Below the pieces are notes generated by a model. It ran no database searches. It was not told where the DNA came from and was given only the letters and a program-made list of their open reading frames with translations. Source: Paraglomus occultum (lineage: Eukaryota > Glomeromycota > Glomeromycetes > Paraglomerales > Paraglomeraceae). Taken from it: 42,364 nt of DNA. Both the position numbers and the translations under genes were made by a program. Position 1 is the stretch's first letter; every line of letters begins with the position of its first letter. Location: positions 1-42,364 of the forward strand of contig CAJVPJ010000124.1 of assembly GCA_910592205.1 (NCBI GenBank). The letters are read 5' to 3'. Of the stretch, positions 1-11,200 are shown in pieces.

Positions 1-213
1 TAAACTCAATCGAATATTTTGGTGCTTTCAGAAAGTAAAACTAGCAAAAAAAAAGGTTACTCAAATAAATATTGCTTTTTAAATGTAATAATAATAAACC
101 AATGCATCTGGGTACCTTAGCAAGAACTAGAAAAAGAGCTCCAGATATATTGTTATATTTTATTGATAGCACGTTTACATACATTATAGAGAGAATAATT
201 TGTGTTTAATTAT
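1..213. other. AT-rich non-coding sequence at window start
   Basis: No open frame, RNA gene or repeat that I can support. The last five bases (ATTAT, 209-213) are the left copy of the putative target-site duplication of the adjoining MITE-like element. Confidence 0.5.
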
Positions 214-402
214 TGTGGCGGATTAAAACGAAATCGGATTAAAACGAAATTTGGGGTCTTTTGGGTTTAGTGCCTTGAAACCCACATATACTCTTTTACT
301 AACAAATGGTATCCTAAATCCTACCCCAAATTCCCAAAAAATTATCCCCCAAAAAATTTTATAATTTTCAAAATAGAAGAAATTTCGTTTTAATCCGTCA
401 CA
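214..402. mobile_element. MITE-like element with terminal inverted repeats and ATTAT target duplication
   Basis: The left end reads TGTGGCGGATTAAAACGAAA. The right end, read on the other strand, gives the same sequence with one change (TGTGACGG...). The element is 189 bp and is flanked by identical ATTAT pentamers (209-213 and 403-407), which fits a target-site duplication. The 16-bp TIR core (CGGATTAAAACGAAAT) occurs twice in tandem at the left end (220-250). A second inner inverted match exists: AATTTGGGG near 248 against CCCCAAATT near 325. There is no coding capacity, so it would be a non-autonomous DNA transposon. The superfamily cannot be assigned from one copy. An open frame crossing it on the minus strand (223-459) looks spurious. 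Confidence 0.65.
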
Positions 403-407
403 ATTAT

Positions 408-2400
408 TAATAGCTGTCATTTTACAACTTATCTGATTTACTTTCACAGTTCTTGTCACGACAATAACTACAGCGTCAGAGACAAAAGTTTTTCACATAC
501 AATGTGCGTTGCACACGCAAATCTGTCTCGATTGACGAATGATGGTAAGCAGTATGCGCAGAAGCTGTAAAGTCTGCGTGAGATATGTGATTTCATTTCG
601 ATGTCAATGGAAATGCTCGTTTGTGCACTGCGGAGGTAATAAACCTAGAACCAATGATAAATGTACTACGCGATTTATACACGAGCGTTTTAGGTTGTAC
701 GGCGCCTTTACTTATGTGAACGTCATCCAGTAGTAAAAACCCATAATAGAGGCCTAGACCAACCCGACCGTACAACTATAATCTCTGCTTCGCAAAATGC
801 GTTTAATCAATTGCGCATACATGATTTCAATGAAATGTAGCACTTAACGTCGGATCTGTAATAAGCCATATTATTTAGCCTGGACCATGCGGTTTGATCT
901 AATGCTAGTGATAGAAATGAAGAGGATGAATGAGGTGATGATGCCTTGACGGCTAGACTGTGTGGAATCTTGTGCTTTTCGATAACTTGTTGATGCTAGA
1001 ATACTTCGAGTTGTCTATCATAGGAAGCGATAATTAGATATTATCCCAATGTTACACACGTTTAAAGTTGGCCATGATACTGCAGAACCACAAAGCTCGA
1101 TGGTAATTGATAACAACCAATTGATAAATCGAAATTAGAGTTGAGGATAGTCCTTTATAAAGAAATTGTTTTGCAATGCCTTTGCTTCAAGTAAGGAACC
1201 GTGCGCATTAAGTTTCAAATTCATAATATCATCTTTATCACCCACAATCACACAGTATCAAGTTCAGATTGACCTATTTTTGGAGTACTGCAACTGAACG
1301 GATCCTTTCCTAGACGAATTGTTCTTTCTTGAAGAAGCTGAAGAAGAGGGGGGGAGGTGTAGCTTCATATGCTGAAATAATGTTGATGGAACATTCTTGT
1401 CCTACTCGTTTGTAAGCTTTCAGGACATGATTTGTCCGCTGGTATTTGTTATTGTGTCCGTAAGCGTAAAATATACATTATTGAATGATTTGCGTGGTGT
1501 CGTAATGATAATCGATGAAATGTTGGACAATAGATGAGTAAATGAATGCAAGTTTATTATTGTTATTACGATTTTCGTTACTTCCTGTATGTATTTCCAA
1601 TCACACGTTGTATTTCATTTCCTGGCAGAAGGTTTCTGCCGCTTGTTCCCCCCTTCTAATCCAATGTAGTTAGTCAAACAGTCAAATCCTTTGCTATTTT
1701 TTATTTAATTATAAATAACTGCATTATACGAAAAATGCAACATCCAGCACATTCGTTTCAAAGCAGGACGAGTATTGGACTTGTCGTGTGATCTCGAGGG
1801 CACATATATCGATCGAACCGTCGATAACCAAAGCCATCCTTCTCGTCTTTTTAATCCCTAACATTGACTCACTCACACCCCAACATCCTCGACCCCTTAC
1901 ATAACAATGCAAAGCAGTACGTCTGAGGTTGGAATCTATTGGTGGAGAATGCATCGGATATTACAACGATCTGCTGGCTATTTGGCGGATATGTAACACG
2001 ACAATTGAACTATCAGTTATCGGAAATGAGAGGCTGTGGGGGGATAAGGTATGGTATGATATGGTATAGTATGCTGGGTGTTAACATATATATAAGCTTC
2101 TGAAATATAAATAACAAGCTTTGAAATTAAGTGATTGGTTAAATTCTCACAAGTCATATTAATATAGACTTTGTTATTATTGTCTTGGTTTACTATTATG
2201 TGTAATCGTATATAATTAATTAACAAATATATTAATATATTCTATATGTTATTCACGTGATGAACACACATATACCTGTGTACTAATTTAGAGCATATCG
2301 TTATGGGTGTATTGCCTTATCATCTATCGATATGTAGGACAAAGTGAAATAACATCCAGAGGGTGATATCAATAAAAGGATCCAGCAAATCATTGCGCTA
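408..2400. other. Intergenic region, no gene recognised
   Basis: About 2 kb of AT-rich sequence. A 64-codon plus-strand ORF (539-733) is Cys- and Arg-rich (five Cys), but it has no signal peptide, recognisable domain or splice context, so I do not call it a gene. Near 2048-2075 there is a short imperfect run of GGTATGGTATGATATGG type. I see no RNA gene. Confidence 0.5.
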
Positions 2401-2458
2401 TCGATTGTTGACGACTTCCACATCCACCACTCATTCTCGTTTGCTTACCCAACTTCTT

Positions 2459-2479
2459 ATTGGACTAGAAACCACCAAT
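2459..2479. promoter_or_regulatory. Paired CCAAT boxes (ATTGG and CCAAT) upstream of HAP2
   Basis: ATTGG (2459-2463, a CCAAT box on the minus strand) and CCAAT (2475-2479) lie 160-180 bp upstream of the HAP2 start codon. CCAAT is the site bound by the NF-Y/HAP complex that HAP2 belongs to, so autoregulation is possible. This is inferred from motif and position only. Confidence 0.35.
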
Positions 2480-2637
2480 ACCACACGAGGAGATAGGTAA
2501 ACTGACTTCGAAGAAAAGTCCCTCCTCTTCGCCAACATAACATCTCACGCTGACAACTACATTAATAATGCCTTATTTACAAGATATTTCCTTTAGTACA
2601 ATATTAACCTATTCATTTGAGAAGTGCACAAGTAAGT

Positions 2638-3822
2638 ATGGACGCAAAGAAGCAGCAAGCTGAGCAAAACAGCGAACAACAGAACCCTACAAGAGTCAAC
2701 GGACAGACTTCACAAGAACAACAACAACAACAACAACAGCAACAGCAGCAACAACAACAACAACAATCACAGCCGCAACCACAACCACAGCAGAATGCTC
2801 AAGAGCCGCCTAATGACGGGCAGCAACCTTCACAGCAACAACAGCATCATCCGCACTATGAGTTAGCATCGTTTCCCGGAATAGCTCATCCTACCACTAC
2901 TGTTGTCGTTGACCCGGTGAGTAGAGAACTTCTTGCGTTGGTTAGATAGTGTGGAATAATAGTCTGCGTAATTGGTTTATTGTACAAATATGATTGCACT
3001 CACATAGATGGAATATTTAGGCTCTTCAAGCCGATCCAACGAAAGGATCTCCGGCCACTTTTGCGTATAGTCAAGCATATAATCTGGTGAGTAGATTTCA
3101 TTAGTTATTTCCTATTATGTCGCTTTCTGTCTTGCTATCGTACTAAATGTAAAGTACGTATCCCTCCCCCCAGATTATCCCTCCAGGGAGTCATCCATTT
3201 GTCATCACACCAGGTACAGCAGGTGCTCCTGCTTCACAGGCAGGTCAACCTGCACCACCAACGGGAATGGACGAGCACGAAGAGCCATTATATGTCAATG
3301 CCAAACAGGTAAAAATAGAAAACTGTGTTACTAATATGCGAGAGTAATGAAGGATCGATTTGTTCTGTGTTCTGAGAGAACTCGTTTTGGTATGATTATG
3401 CTAGTATCATCGAATTCTAAAACGAAGGCAAGCTAGAGCGAAATTGGAAGCTGAAAATAAAATATCGCGAGGCAGGAAGGTGAGCAGTTAAGCAGTCAAC
3501 AGACTTGGAGACTTTTTTTTTTTCTCTCTTCGTTTTCTTCGTTCGGCAGAGTTATTCCTTATCTTTTTTATTTTATGTTTTTCTTGTAATACTTGAATAT
3601 TAGAAATACCTTCACGAATCTCGGCATAAGCATGCCATGCGTCGACCACGTGGTCCAGGTGGGCGTTTCCTGACTGCAGCAGAGATCGCCGACATGGAAA
3701 GTAAAAAGAAAGAGGATGACAACGGGTTAGCCGGAAATATGGGAGATTCGCAAACAAATGTAAATAATGGCAATGCGGATGTACCAATGGCGAATGGGGA
3801 TAATGGCGTCAAAATCGAGTAA
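2638..3822 (+). CDS. HAP2: CCAAT-binding transcription factor subunit HAP2/NF-YA
   Basis: This is the sequence-specific subunit of the heterotrimeric CCAAT-binding complex (HAP2/3/5), a nuclear regulator of respiratory, nitrogen and redox genes in fungi. Five exons: 2638-2916, 3021-3086, 3174-3308, 3405-3479 and 3604-3822. All junctions are phase 0 with GT-AG introns, giving 257 aa. Residues 1-93 are Gln-rich with a poly-Gln run of CAA/CAG codons (about 2716-2766). The subunit-interaction helix begins at EEPLYVNAKQ (about 151-160) and continues YHRILKRRQARAK. A linker ends GRK, and the DNA-contacting part is YLHESRHKHAMRRPRG then PGGRF (187-207). All hallmark residues are present. ATG 2638 is chosen because the open frame upstream contains no earlier ATG. 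Three introns interrupt the region around the conserved domain. The tail after residue 208 is Asn/Asp-rich. Recognition is secure. Confidence 0.95.
2716..2766 (+). repeat. CAA/CAG trinucleotide repeat encoding poly-Gln
   Basis: An uninterrupted in-frame run of CAA and CAG codons in HAP2 exon 1. Mixed codons make it less slippage-prone than a pure tract, but length variation between strains is likely. Poly-Gln regions are common in NF-YA activation domains. Confidence 0.9.
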
Positions 3823-4467
3823 TTAGTTATTTTATAGTCGATTGGAGGAAGATGAAATAGATGGATAGATTGGGTGAGAGAGTTGTGGAGAGAGGGGTTG
3901 GAAAGGAGGGGTGAAGTAAAATGTAGAGAAGAGAGTGAATAAGAGGGATGAAAAGTAAGAGAGAAGGGTAATCAGAGAATAAGGTGTGATATAGAACTAC
4001 TGATTCTTAATGACTTGCAAGGTGAAGAGAGCATAGAATAGGTAATAGCGTATGAGACAAAGTTGAAGACGGGAGGATTTTGGTTAGAAAAAAAAATTAT
4101 TTTTCCTCCTTTTTATCTTTTTTCTTTTTATTATTTTCTTTTTTTCCTTCCATTTTCTTTTTCCTTTTCTCTTACTTAATATAGAGAAGGTGATGTGATA
4201 AAGAGGTGTATGATCCCTATCAATTTGCGAAATATTAGAGAGGCAATTTTGCGATCTTTTTTTTTTCTTTCTTCTTCTTTTTTCTAACGGATATCGGTTC
4301 TTGAACACAACAATACGAGGCCTCTCTTGTTTGACTGAATCTAGTTAATATTGCGAAAGCATTGCTTTCAATCGAATAAATAAAACTTATCATCCAGGTC
4401 ATCACAGGTCATCAAGGTCATACATGATTTGCTCGTTAATCCATCCAATCCCCAACTGTTCCACCCG
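3823..4467. other. HAP2 downstream region with purine/pyrimidine strand asymmetry
   Basis: Just after the HAP2 stop the plus strand is strongly purine-rich (3840-4090). It then switches to pyrimidine-rich T/C tracts (about 4089-4170 and 4255-4290). At 4395-4425 an AGGTCATCA-type motif repeats two to three times. No coding sequence is supported; the minus-strand open frame at 4084-4308 comes from the homopolymer-rich tracts. Confidence 0.5.
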
Positions 4468-4527
4468 TCCAACATGTTCGTAATACTTCCAACCTGTTCG
4501 TAATACTTCCAACCTGTTCGTAATACT
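4468..4527. repeat. 20-bp tandem repeat, three copies
   Basis: Three consecutive 20-bp units: 4468-4487 (TCCAACATGTTCGTAATACT), then 4488-4507 and 4508-4527, which differ from the first at one base (CCTG for CATG). Non-coding, between HAP2 and the sirtuin gene. Confidence 0.9.
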
Positions 4528-4807
4528 CCATAATTTACCCAATCTATCAATATATCCGACCATTATCCATTATCGTCATACATGTTCTATATATAGAAGC
4601 GAATCACATATTAATCACCGTCAAGTAAAAAATTACTTTTTTGTGATCATCGATATCGGGAGCAGAATTATTAACCCGACGTCAACAACTGCCAACCTTT
4701 CCTCACACTCAATCTAATTCATTCATTGACCAACCCCCCAGTCCCATAACTTAAAACATTCTCAATCCAATTATTACCCACGCATCTGCTCTACCTTCAA
4801 TGAGAAT

Positions 4808-4828
4808 TATAAATACCCGATGACGCAT
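4808..4828 (+). promoter_or_regulatory. Possible core promoter of the sirtuin gene
   Basis: TATAAATA (4808-4815) is followed closely by TGACGCAT (about 4820-4827), an ATF/CREB-half-site-like motif. A CCAAT lies further up near 4768. They are about 250 bp upstream of the sirtuin ATG, which leaves a plausible 5' UTR. Motif evidence only. Confidence 0.3.
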
Positions 4829-5063
4829 CTACATATAGTTGAACTATAGTTCCCCGTTCCCGCCCCATTTGACTTTTCTCGCTTTCAAATCCTCCCTAGT
4901 TATCAAGAAACTTCTGGTATCCGTTAGGGTACTTGTGTTCAGTGTTACACTGGAAACTTTGGTGCAGTTAACTCGTCCTTTTCCTCTTAGAGAAGCTTTA
5001 TCTTGTCCAGGGAGGATATTAGACTACATCCTTTGTAAATACCAAAATATAATAGAAATATCC

Positions 5064-7075
5064 ATGGATGAAAATATGCCTTGTGTAAAAATTAAATTAT
5101 GTGAGAAGAACCACCCAAAGCTAATAGAAGCCGTAAGACACGTTAAACGCGCCAAAAAGTGTGTTCTTATAACGGGAGCGGGAATTTCATGTAGTGGTGG
5201 TATACCTGTGAGTATATAATATATAACATGGACATCGTATAGTCCCCAGTGTGATGACTTTCATGTTTGGAAAGAAGCAATGTCTGCTTTCCACATCACT
5301 TGACTACTTACTTCCCCATGTCATGACCGAATGTATATAACCTCTCGTATTTATATTCAAATAACCATACGTTGACATTAATTTTTTACTCCTTGACCAT
5401 GTAGGACTTTCGCTCGTCTGATGGGCTCTACAATCTAATTGCTTCTAAATACCCAGGCACATTTTCCAAAGGCAAAGACCTCTTTGACGCCAATCTCCTC
5501 CATTCAGACACCTCTCGTCGTGGTTTCTACGAGTTCATGGGTCTCTTAAAAGAGTTTATACTAAACGCTCATCCGACAGCGACACACCTCTTTATGAAAA
5601 AACTTCATGACGTAGGAAAACTCGTCCGAGTTTATACCCAGAACATCGACAATTTAGAAGAGTGCGTAGGATTAAACGTCAAATGGATGGTCAATTCAAA
5701 GTGTGCAAAGGTAGTGCAGTTGCATGGGACCATGCAAATGGTAAAGTGTACTTATTGCACAGAGAGTTTCCCGTTTACGGAAGAATATTGCGAAGTTTAT
5801 AAGCAGGGTGGAGCGCCTAGCTGTCCTGCCTGTGAAGCAAGAGGTAAGCGAACGATGAGTTGAAATGGTAAAATGTTAATGTTAGGGAAACTTACGATTG
5901 GATGTATAATAATCACACATTTTGCTTACCAACTACCAATATTATTAACTTTACCAGAAGAAACTCGACGAAAACAAGGCAAACGACGACACGCCGTGGG
6001 TCTCCTTAAACCCAGTATCCTCCTTTACGGTGATTCACATCCATTAGGCATACAAATAGGCCAGCTTGCAGCAAAAGATGAAGAACGCCTCGACTGCTTG
6101 ATAATTCTCGGCACATCTCTCCGAATACCTGGAGTCAAAGCATTAATAAGACGGTTCGCCAGAGCGGTTCACGCCCGAAATGGAAAAGTTATTCTCGTCA
6201 ATGCCACTGATGTCGCGAAAAAAGAATGGGATGGGATTATCGATTACGAAGTCGTAGGAACAAGTGATGAATGGGTTGCCTTGGTTGAGAAGGAGTTGGA
6301 GAAGAAAGAAAGTACGCGTATGAAAAAGCTGAATGAGCGAAGAAAGGAACGGGAGATGAAAGGCGGAAGAAGAAGAAAGGAAAGACTTGGTGTGAGAAGC
6401 ATATTGAATGCGAGAAGGAAGAAGGGGATCAATAGTGATATGAAAAAAGGACGTTTCGAAGCGCTGAAGTTAAATAGTGGAAATAGAAAGAGATTCCACA
6501 AGAAATCAATGCGCGTGCGAGTGCAGGATGACGAGAGTGAAAACGCTTGTTCGAGCAGTTCCGTTTATGATTCGGTGGATACTGTTGAAACTGACGATTT
6601 ATCAGACGCCAAGACTATAATGTCAGAAGATGACGAGCGTAAGCTTGAAGTCAGAGTGAACGTTGAAGTTATGAGCAGATTAACTGACACTTCTAGTCTC
6701 AGTGAGTTGTCTGATGTATCCGATAGCGAGTTATCGGATACCGAGTCTTGTAGTGAAATGGGTCGAGTGATTGTGGAGATTGAAGAGAATAGAAACATCA
6801 TGTATCTGAGTGAAAAGAGATGTGTGAAAAGTTGTATGGGAATGGCAAACAGCAATCCGATTGGGAGCTGTGTGCAATCTGATGAAGAGACAGATGCGAA
6901 GTCTAGTGATGGGGAAGTAAAACGTTATAATGGTCGTGGGCGTAAAAGGAAAGCCATCGGGCTGTTGAAAGAACAGTTTAAAGTTGTTAAAAAAGTTACG
7001 ATGATTGAGAGCGAAAAGAGAGAGATTGGAAATCCGAGGCGGTCTGCTCGATTGCTTTTGAGAAGAGGAAAGTAA
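5064..7075 (+). CDS. HST4: Sir2-family NAD-dependent histone deacetylase, Hst3/Hst4-like
   Basis: Hst3/Hst4 sirtuins remove acetyl from histone H3 Lys56 and protect genome stability in the nucleus. Three exons: 5064-5207, 5405-5843 and 5958-7075 (566 aa; joins phase 0 and phase 1). Visible motifs are the NAD-binding GAGIS (38-42) running into GIPDFRSSDGLY, TQNID (126-130), catalytic His155 in QLHGT, four zinc Cys (163, 166, 188, 191; CTYC and CPAC), LLYGD (216-220), GTSL (246-249) and the NATD loop (276-279). The short insert after the zinc fingers and LLKPSILLYGDSHPLG fit Hst3/Hst4 better than Sir2/Hst1/Hst2. After the domain (about residue 320) comes a tail of about 245 residues: first Lys/Arg-rich (ERRKEREMKGGRRRKE), then acidic and Ser-rich, then basic with RGRKRK and a final PRRSARLLLRRGK. 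These suggest nuclear localisation and nucleic-acid contact. The frame is open upstream to 4839 but has no ATG before 5064. Subfamily confidence is lower than family confidence. Confidence 0.9.
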
Positions 7076-8248
7076 TTTGTAGTTTTTTTTTTTTCCCCCT
7101 TTTACCACTATTATCTCGAAAAAAATTAAGTATTATTTCCTAGCGAAGGGCTTGAAGTCTTTCGTTTATATAGATAGCATACAGTTTGCGATAAATATTG
7201 TTTTGCTTGAAGAACTTTTTTTTGTAGACAGATGTCGGTAATTGTATAGATCCCCTAATACAGAATAGATAGATTTAAATTTCTTGCTCTTTTTTGTTTT
7301 TCTTTTCTTATTTCACACACCCTTGATATACAGGTAGAAGTAGACCTTGCAGAAGAATAAAAAAAGTCGCTTAATTTCCTGTACATTGAATAAGGTGTAA
7401 TACAACTAATATCAATTAAACAATGTGCTGGGAAGTCACACTGAACGAGTTCAATTCAATGATTGTGTGATCCTATCCTTCTCAATGAAATTAGACGATA
7501 GTTTCTATCTGACCGGGAGAGAGATTAATTTGCACTCCACGCAGATATGATACTGCATACAATGGTTTCTAACAAATTGCGCTTAACCACTCCATTTCAT
7601 GGTACGCTCACTCCATCCTTGCTTTAATATGACGCCATAATTCTATTGGTTCTCGCTCTAATAAACGTATTTCGAATTGTTTTTATTTTCAACTTTGTAA
7701 TTCCCAAGGCCATCTCACATGTGTTCCTGTAAAGTAATATTGATATTAACATCACAGCCCACGCATTACGAGAAACGATTGTTATTAAATAATTGCTTTG
7801 GGTGTCTGTTTCAATTCTCAAAGTAATTGAAAATACTTGACACATCACAAACTTTAGCATAAATAAATTGCATTACGTTTCTTTGTCATATGATTGAAAC
7901 CTATGTATATTGTATTAAATCATAAGGTGAGCGAATTAGGCGATATTAATATTTACGTTTAACATACCCAATTTCTCCAACAATTTTCTCCCCACATCAG
8001 TCGCCTGATAATGACGTGATAACCTCAACAATGACATAGTGTTGCAGTTTTTGACGTATTTGTCATCGCTTAATAATAGATCTGTAGATAATTATCCCCG
8101 TAAAATTGTACAACTTGGGTAATAATATAAAAATGAATGCTTTGCTGTGTACAAATTATGCTGCACATTCTGTAAGGAGTAAAGTCATAAAAAAGGAAAA
8201 AAATCATCATAGATTACATCGATAAGTGCATTACACAATTGTCATAGC
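7076..8248. other. Intergenic region between sirtuin and gamma-glutamyltransferase genes
   Basis: A T-rich tract (7080-7096) follows the sirtuin stop and may belong to its 3' end. The rest is AT-rich without recognisable genes. AATATAAAAA at about 8124-8133 could be a TATA-like element for the downstream gene. A 30-codon ORF (8133-8225) follows it immediately but probably precedes the transcription start. Confidence 0.45.
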
Positions 8249-11200
8249 ATGTCGAAAACTTGTGAATTTATGAGGTTTCCAAGCAGGAGGTCGGTCGTCT
8301 TTGGAACCCATTATGTGGTTGCCAGTAGGTAATTGGCGAAGGACGATATGTTTAAATTTTGCTCGGTTTTCGTCTTCTCTTTTTTTTTTTTTTGCTTTTT
8401 TTTTCTTCTTCCTCCTCTTACTATTTGTCGTGCAAGGGGGTCATGTGTTCAGTTATTCCGCACTTCAATTAGGAGATGCCGAATCTATCCGCACGGACCT
8501 AACAATGACAATAACCATTTTAATAACTGTTACGTTACAATGCCAATTTGCTATTGTCCATATCACCTTTTTTAACCGTAAAACTGTCCATCAATTCTAA
8601 AAATTGCAACCAATAGTCAGCAGTTGGCATGTCAAGCCGGTCTGGAGATACTGAAGCAAGGCGGAAACGCTGCGGTGAGCATTATAGGCAACAAAAATAA
8701 TGTGGTGTAACAGTAATTATAGTTTTACACCAACTCCATCTTACCAAGGATGATTGATGAACTTTAAATTCTGTACGCTTTTACATGAAAAATTAACTTG
8801 TACACGTTTCGTTTTACAGGATGCAGCCGTTGCAGTGGGTGAGCGAGAACAAAGAAAATAAATTAATTGCTATTAACTGGCGTTTTCGTATCTGACTTGC
8901 ACCGTTTTACTTTGGGAACACAAAGCTGCTGCATTAAATGTGACTGGTGAGCTGAATACCACTCATGTTATGACATTGGGATTATTAATTAAATTTTGAT
9001 TTCTTTCTTTAATCAGAACCTGCGTCCACCGGAATTGGGGGCGATTGCTTTTGTTTGTATTATGATGCAACAACAAAACGTGTCAATGCACTAAACGGAT
9101 CGGGAAGGTAGAAATTATGTAATAACTTGATATGGATTAATTGCACATGAATATTCAAGCCTTCGCTTTAACAAAGATAGACAAGGATTTTTTTTCTCGA
9201 TGGGGGATTTGCTCATTCTAATGTTTGGCATATTTTGATAAACACCAAGATTACCTAACAATACATTAAAACCTTTCCTGTTTTTCATCAAGATCTCCCA
9301 AGAATCTAACGCTATCCCACGTCCGAAAGTCCATTTCTGATCAAAAAGCTTGTCACATACCATTCACCAACATTAATGCGGTAACTGTTCCGGGTGCGGC
9401 TGCGGGTTGGGTGGATACGATCGAATGGTTCGGAAGCGGGCGGGTGAGTTTGGCAGATGCATTACGTCCGGCGATTGAGCTGGCGGAACATGGGTTTGGA
9501 GTCGCAGAGATTAGTGCCAAGATGGTAAGAAGGATTATTAAAACAAAAACGTATGAGAAAGGTCATGCTATTCAAACTTGTATTGCCATAGTTCAATCAA
9601 TATCTTGCTTCTGCTCCCTTAAACGACTCTTTAGTGGCAAGAAAACGAACATCTTTTGCGCACATGTTCTGCTCACGGAGTCGACATGCTTCTTGACGGA
9701 CGTGCTCCTCGTACTGGAGAAATCATGCGGATGCCCAAATTGGCGAGGTTGGTGTGAAATGCGATGGTTCTTTTTTCTTTTTTTCTCGGCGAATAGATTA
9801 CATAAGATAGAGAAAGGCGCTCGAACGATTTAACTTTTTTAGGACTTTTCGCGAGCTCGCCGAGAAGGGAAAAGACGGGTTTTACAAAGGTACGTTTCAT
9901 TCAATTTCCTAAATGTTCGCTTACATTATCATCTCTTCTGGAATATAAAACATCATGTTGACCAATAATACAAGAGCGTATAATGCGCAATAAGAATCAA
10001 GTTTGTCAAAGTGTAGGTTGCGCACTTTGAAAGAGTAATATCAATAGACAAACGTTAGAAAAAAAAACCTGTTAGGGAATGACTATTTCTCTTATAATAC
10101 TCGTGTCTTTTTCGCTTGTAGGCCGAATAGCTGAAGCTATAGTCGAACTAATCCAGTCTAAAGGCGGTGTCATGACGTTAGAGGATCTTGCAGCGCATAC
10201 CTCAACACGAGTTGAGCCCATTAGCATTGATTATAAAGGCGTCAGAGTGTGGGAGTGTCCTCCGAACGGCCAAGGTTAGTGAGAAGGAAAAAAAAAAGGT
10301 CGATTTTTGTGGTAGTATTCCACCATGTATCTTGGTAAAAATATAGAAAGAAATATTGCGCGGCATTGAGCGAACGTAACGAAATGTTATTTTATTATGA
10401 CGTCTTGTTATTTATCGCAGTACTTGTATATGTTTTTGGTTTTCCAATCGAAAATATTATCAATAACTCGATGGGAGTTTTTTCTTTTCTGTTAAAGGTC
10501 TTACTGCTCTCATGGCTCTTGGCATTCTCTCTGAACTCCAATCCAAAGGAAAGATTCCACCTCTTACTGAAATGAGGCATAACTCGGGAGAATACCTTCA
10601 CGCTATAATCGAAAGTCTACGGCTAGCATTTGCCGACACTAGATATTATGTGAGTGATCCCGAAGTTGTGCATGTGCCGGTTGAAGAATTGCTAAGTGAG
10701 GTAAGTGGGTCGTGATGAACTAGGGGGTGATGGGGGGTGTGTAGTGGGACTATTGATTCTGGGGATTTGATTAAAATCAGGGACAGCGCTTTTTTGAGGG
10801 GTAAGATTCACGTGGGGGGTTTACAATGATGGGTGATAATAGAAAGATATCACTTTATCAACGAGTTTTTGTTATCCTGTTATGCTCATAGTCGATGTCA
10901 TCATGTAACTCTTAATCTTTTTTTTGCGATATCGGAAAAGGGATTAATCCTTATTTGTCCATATTTATCCTCATTAAATTCGTCAATCGTCTTTCACGTA
11001 TGCTATTGTCGATTACAAAATTTGTGTAGCATTATCTCGCGAAGAGAGCCGAGGTGTTCGATCCAGAGAAGGCATCATATATAGAAAAGGGCTCACCATC
11101 GATTGGGAGTGACACTGTTTATTTTTCTGTTGTTGATGATTATGGGAACGCATGTAGCTTTATCGTAAGTAAACAAAGGGAATAAGGGCAACGTATTTAG

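Noticed and set aside
2617-2637. N-terminal extension of HAP2 (MRSAQVS)
   Set aside because: It begins at TTG, not ATG; ATG 2638 is the first in-frame start.
4839-5063. 75-residue N-terminal extension of the sirtuin
   Set aside because: The frame is open but has no ATG (it starts at TTG), is not sirtuin-like and follows a TATA-like element, so it is more likely 5' UTR.
8133-8225. 30-codon upstream ORF before the gamma-glutamyltransferase
   Set aside because: It starts directly at the TATA-like sequence, so it is probably upstream of the transcript start; no conservation evidence.
9017-9292. Alternative exon ([10 protein letters not shown]) after the GSGR motif
   Set aside because: It resembles the expected family sequence by chance but no acceptor fits the frame; the acceptor at 9291-9292 gives the better match [11 protein letters not shown] and joins in frame.
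9115-9363. Minus-strand ORF inside the gamma-glutamyltransferase gene
   Set aside because: It is the shadow of intron 5 and exon 6; the plus strand encodes the conserved [13 protein letters not shown] and [10 protein letters not shown].
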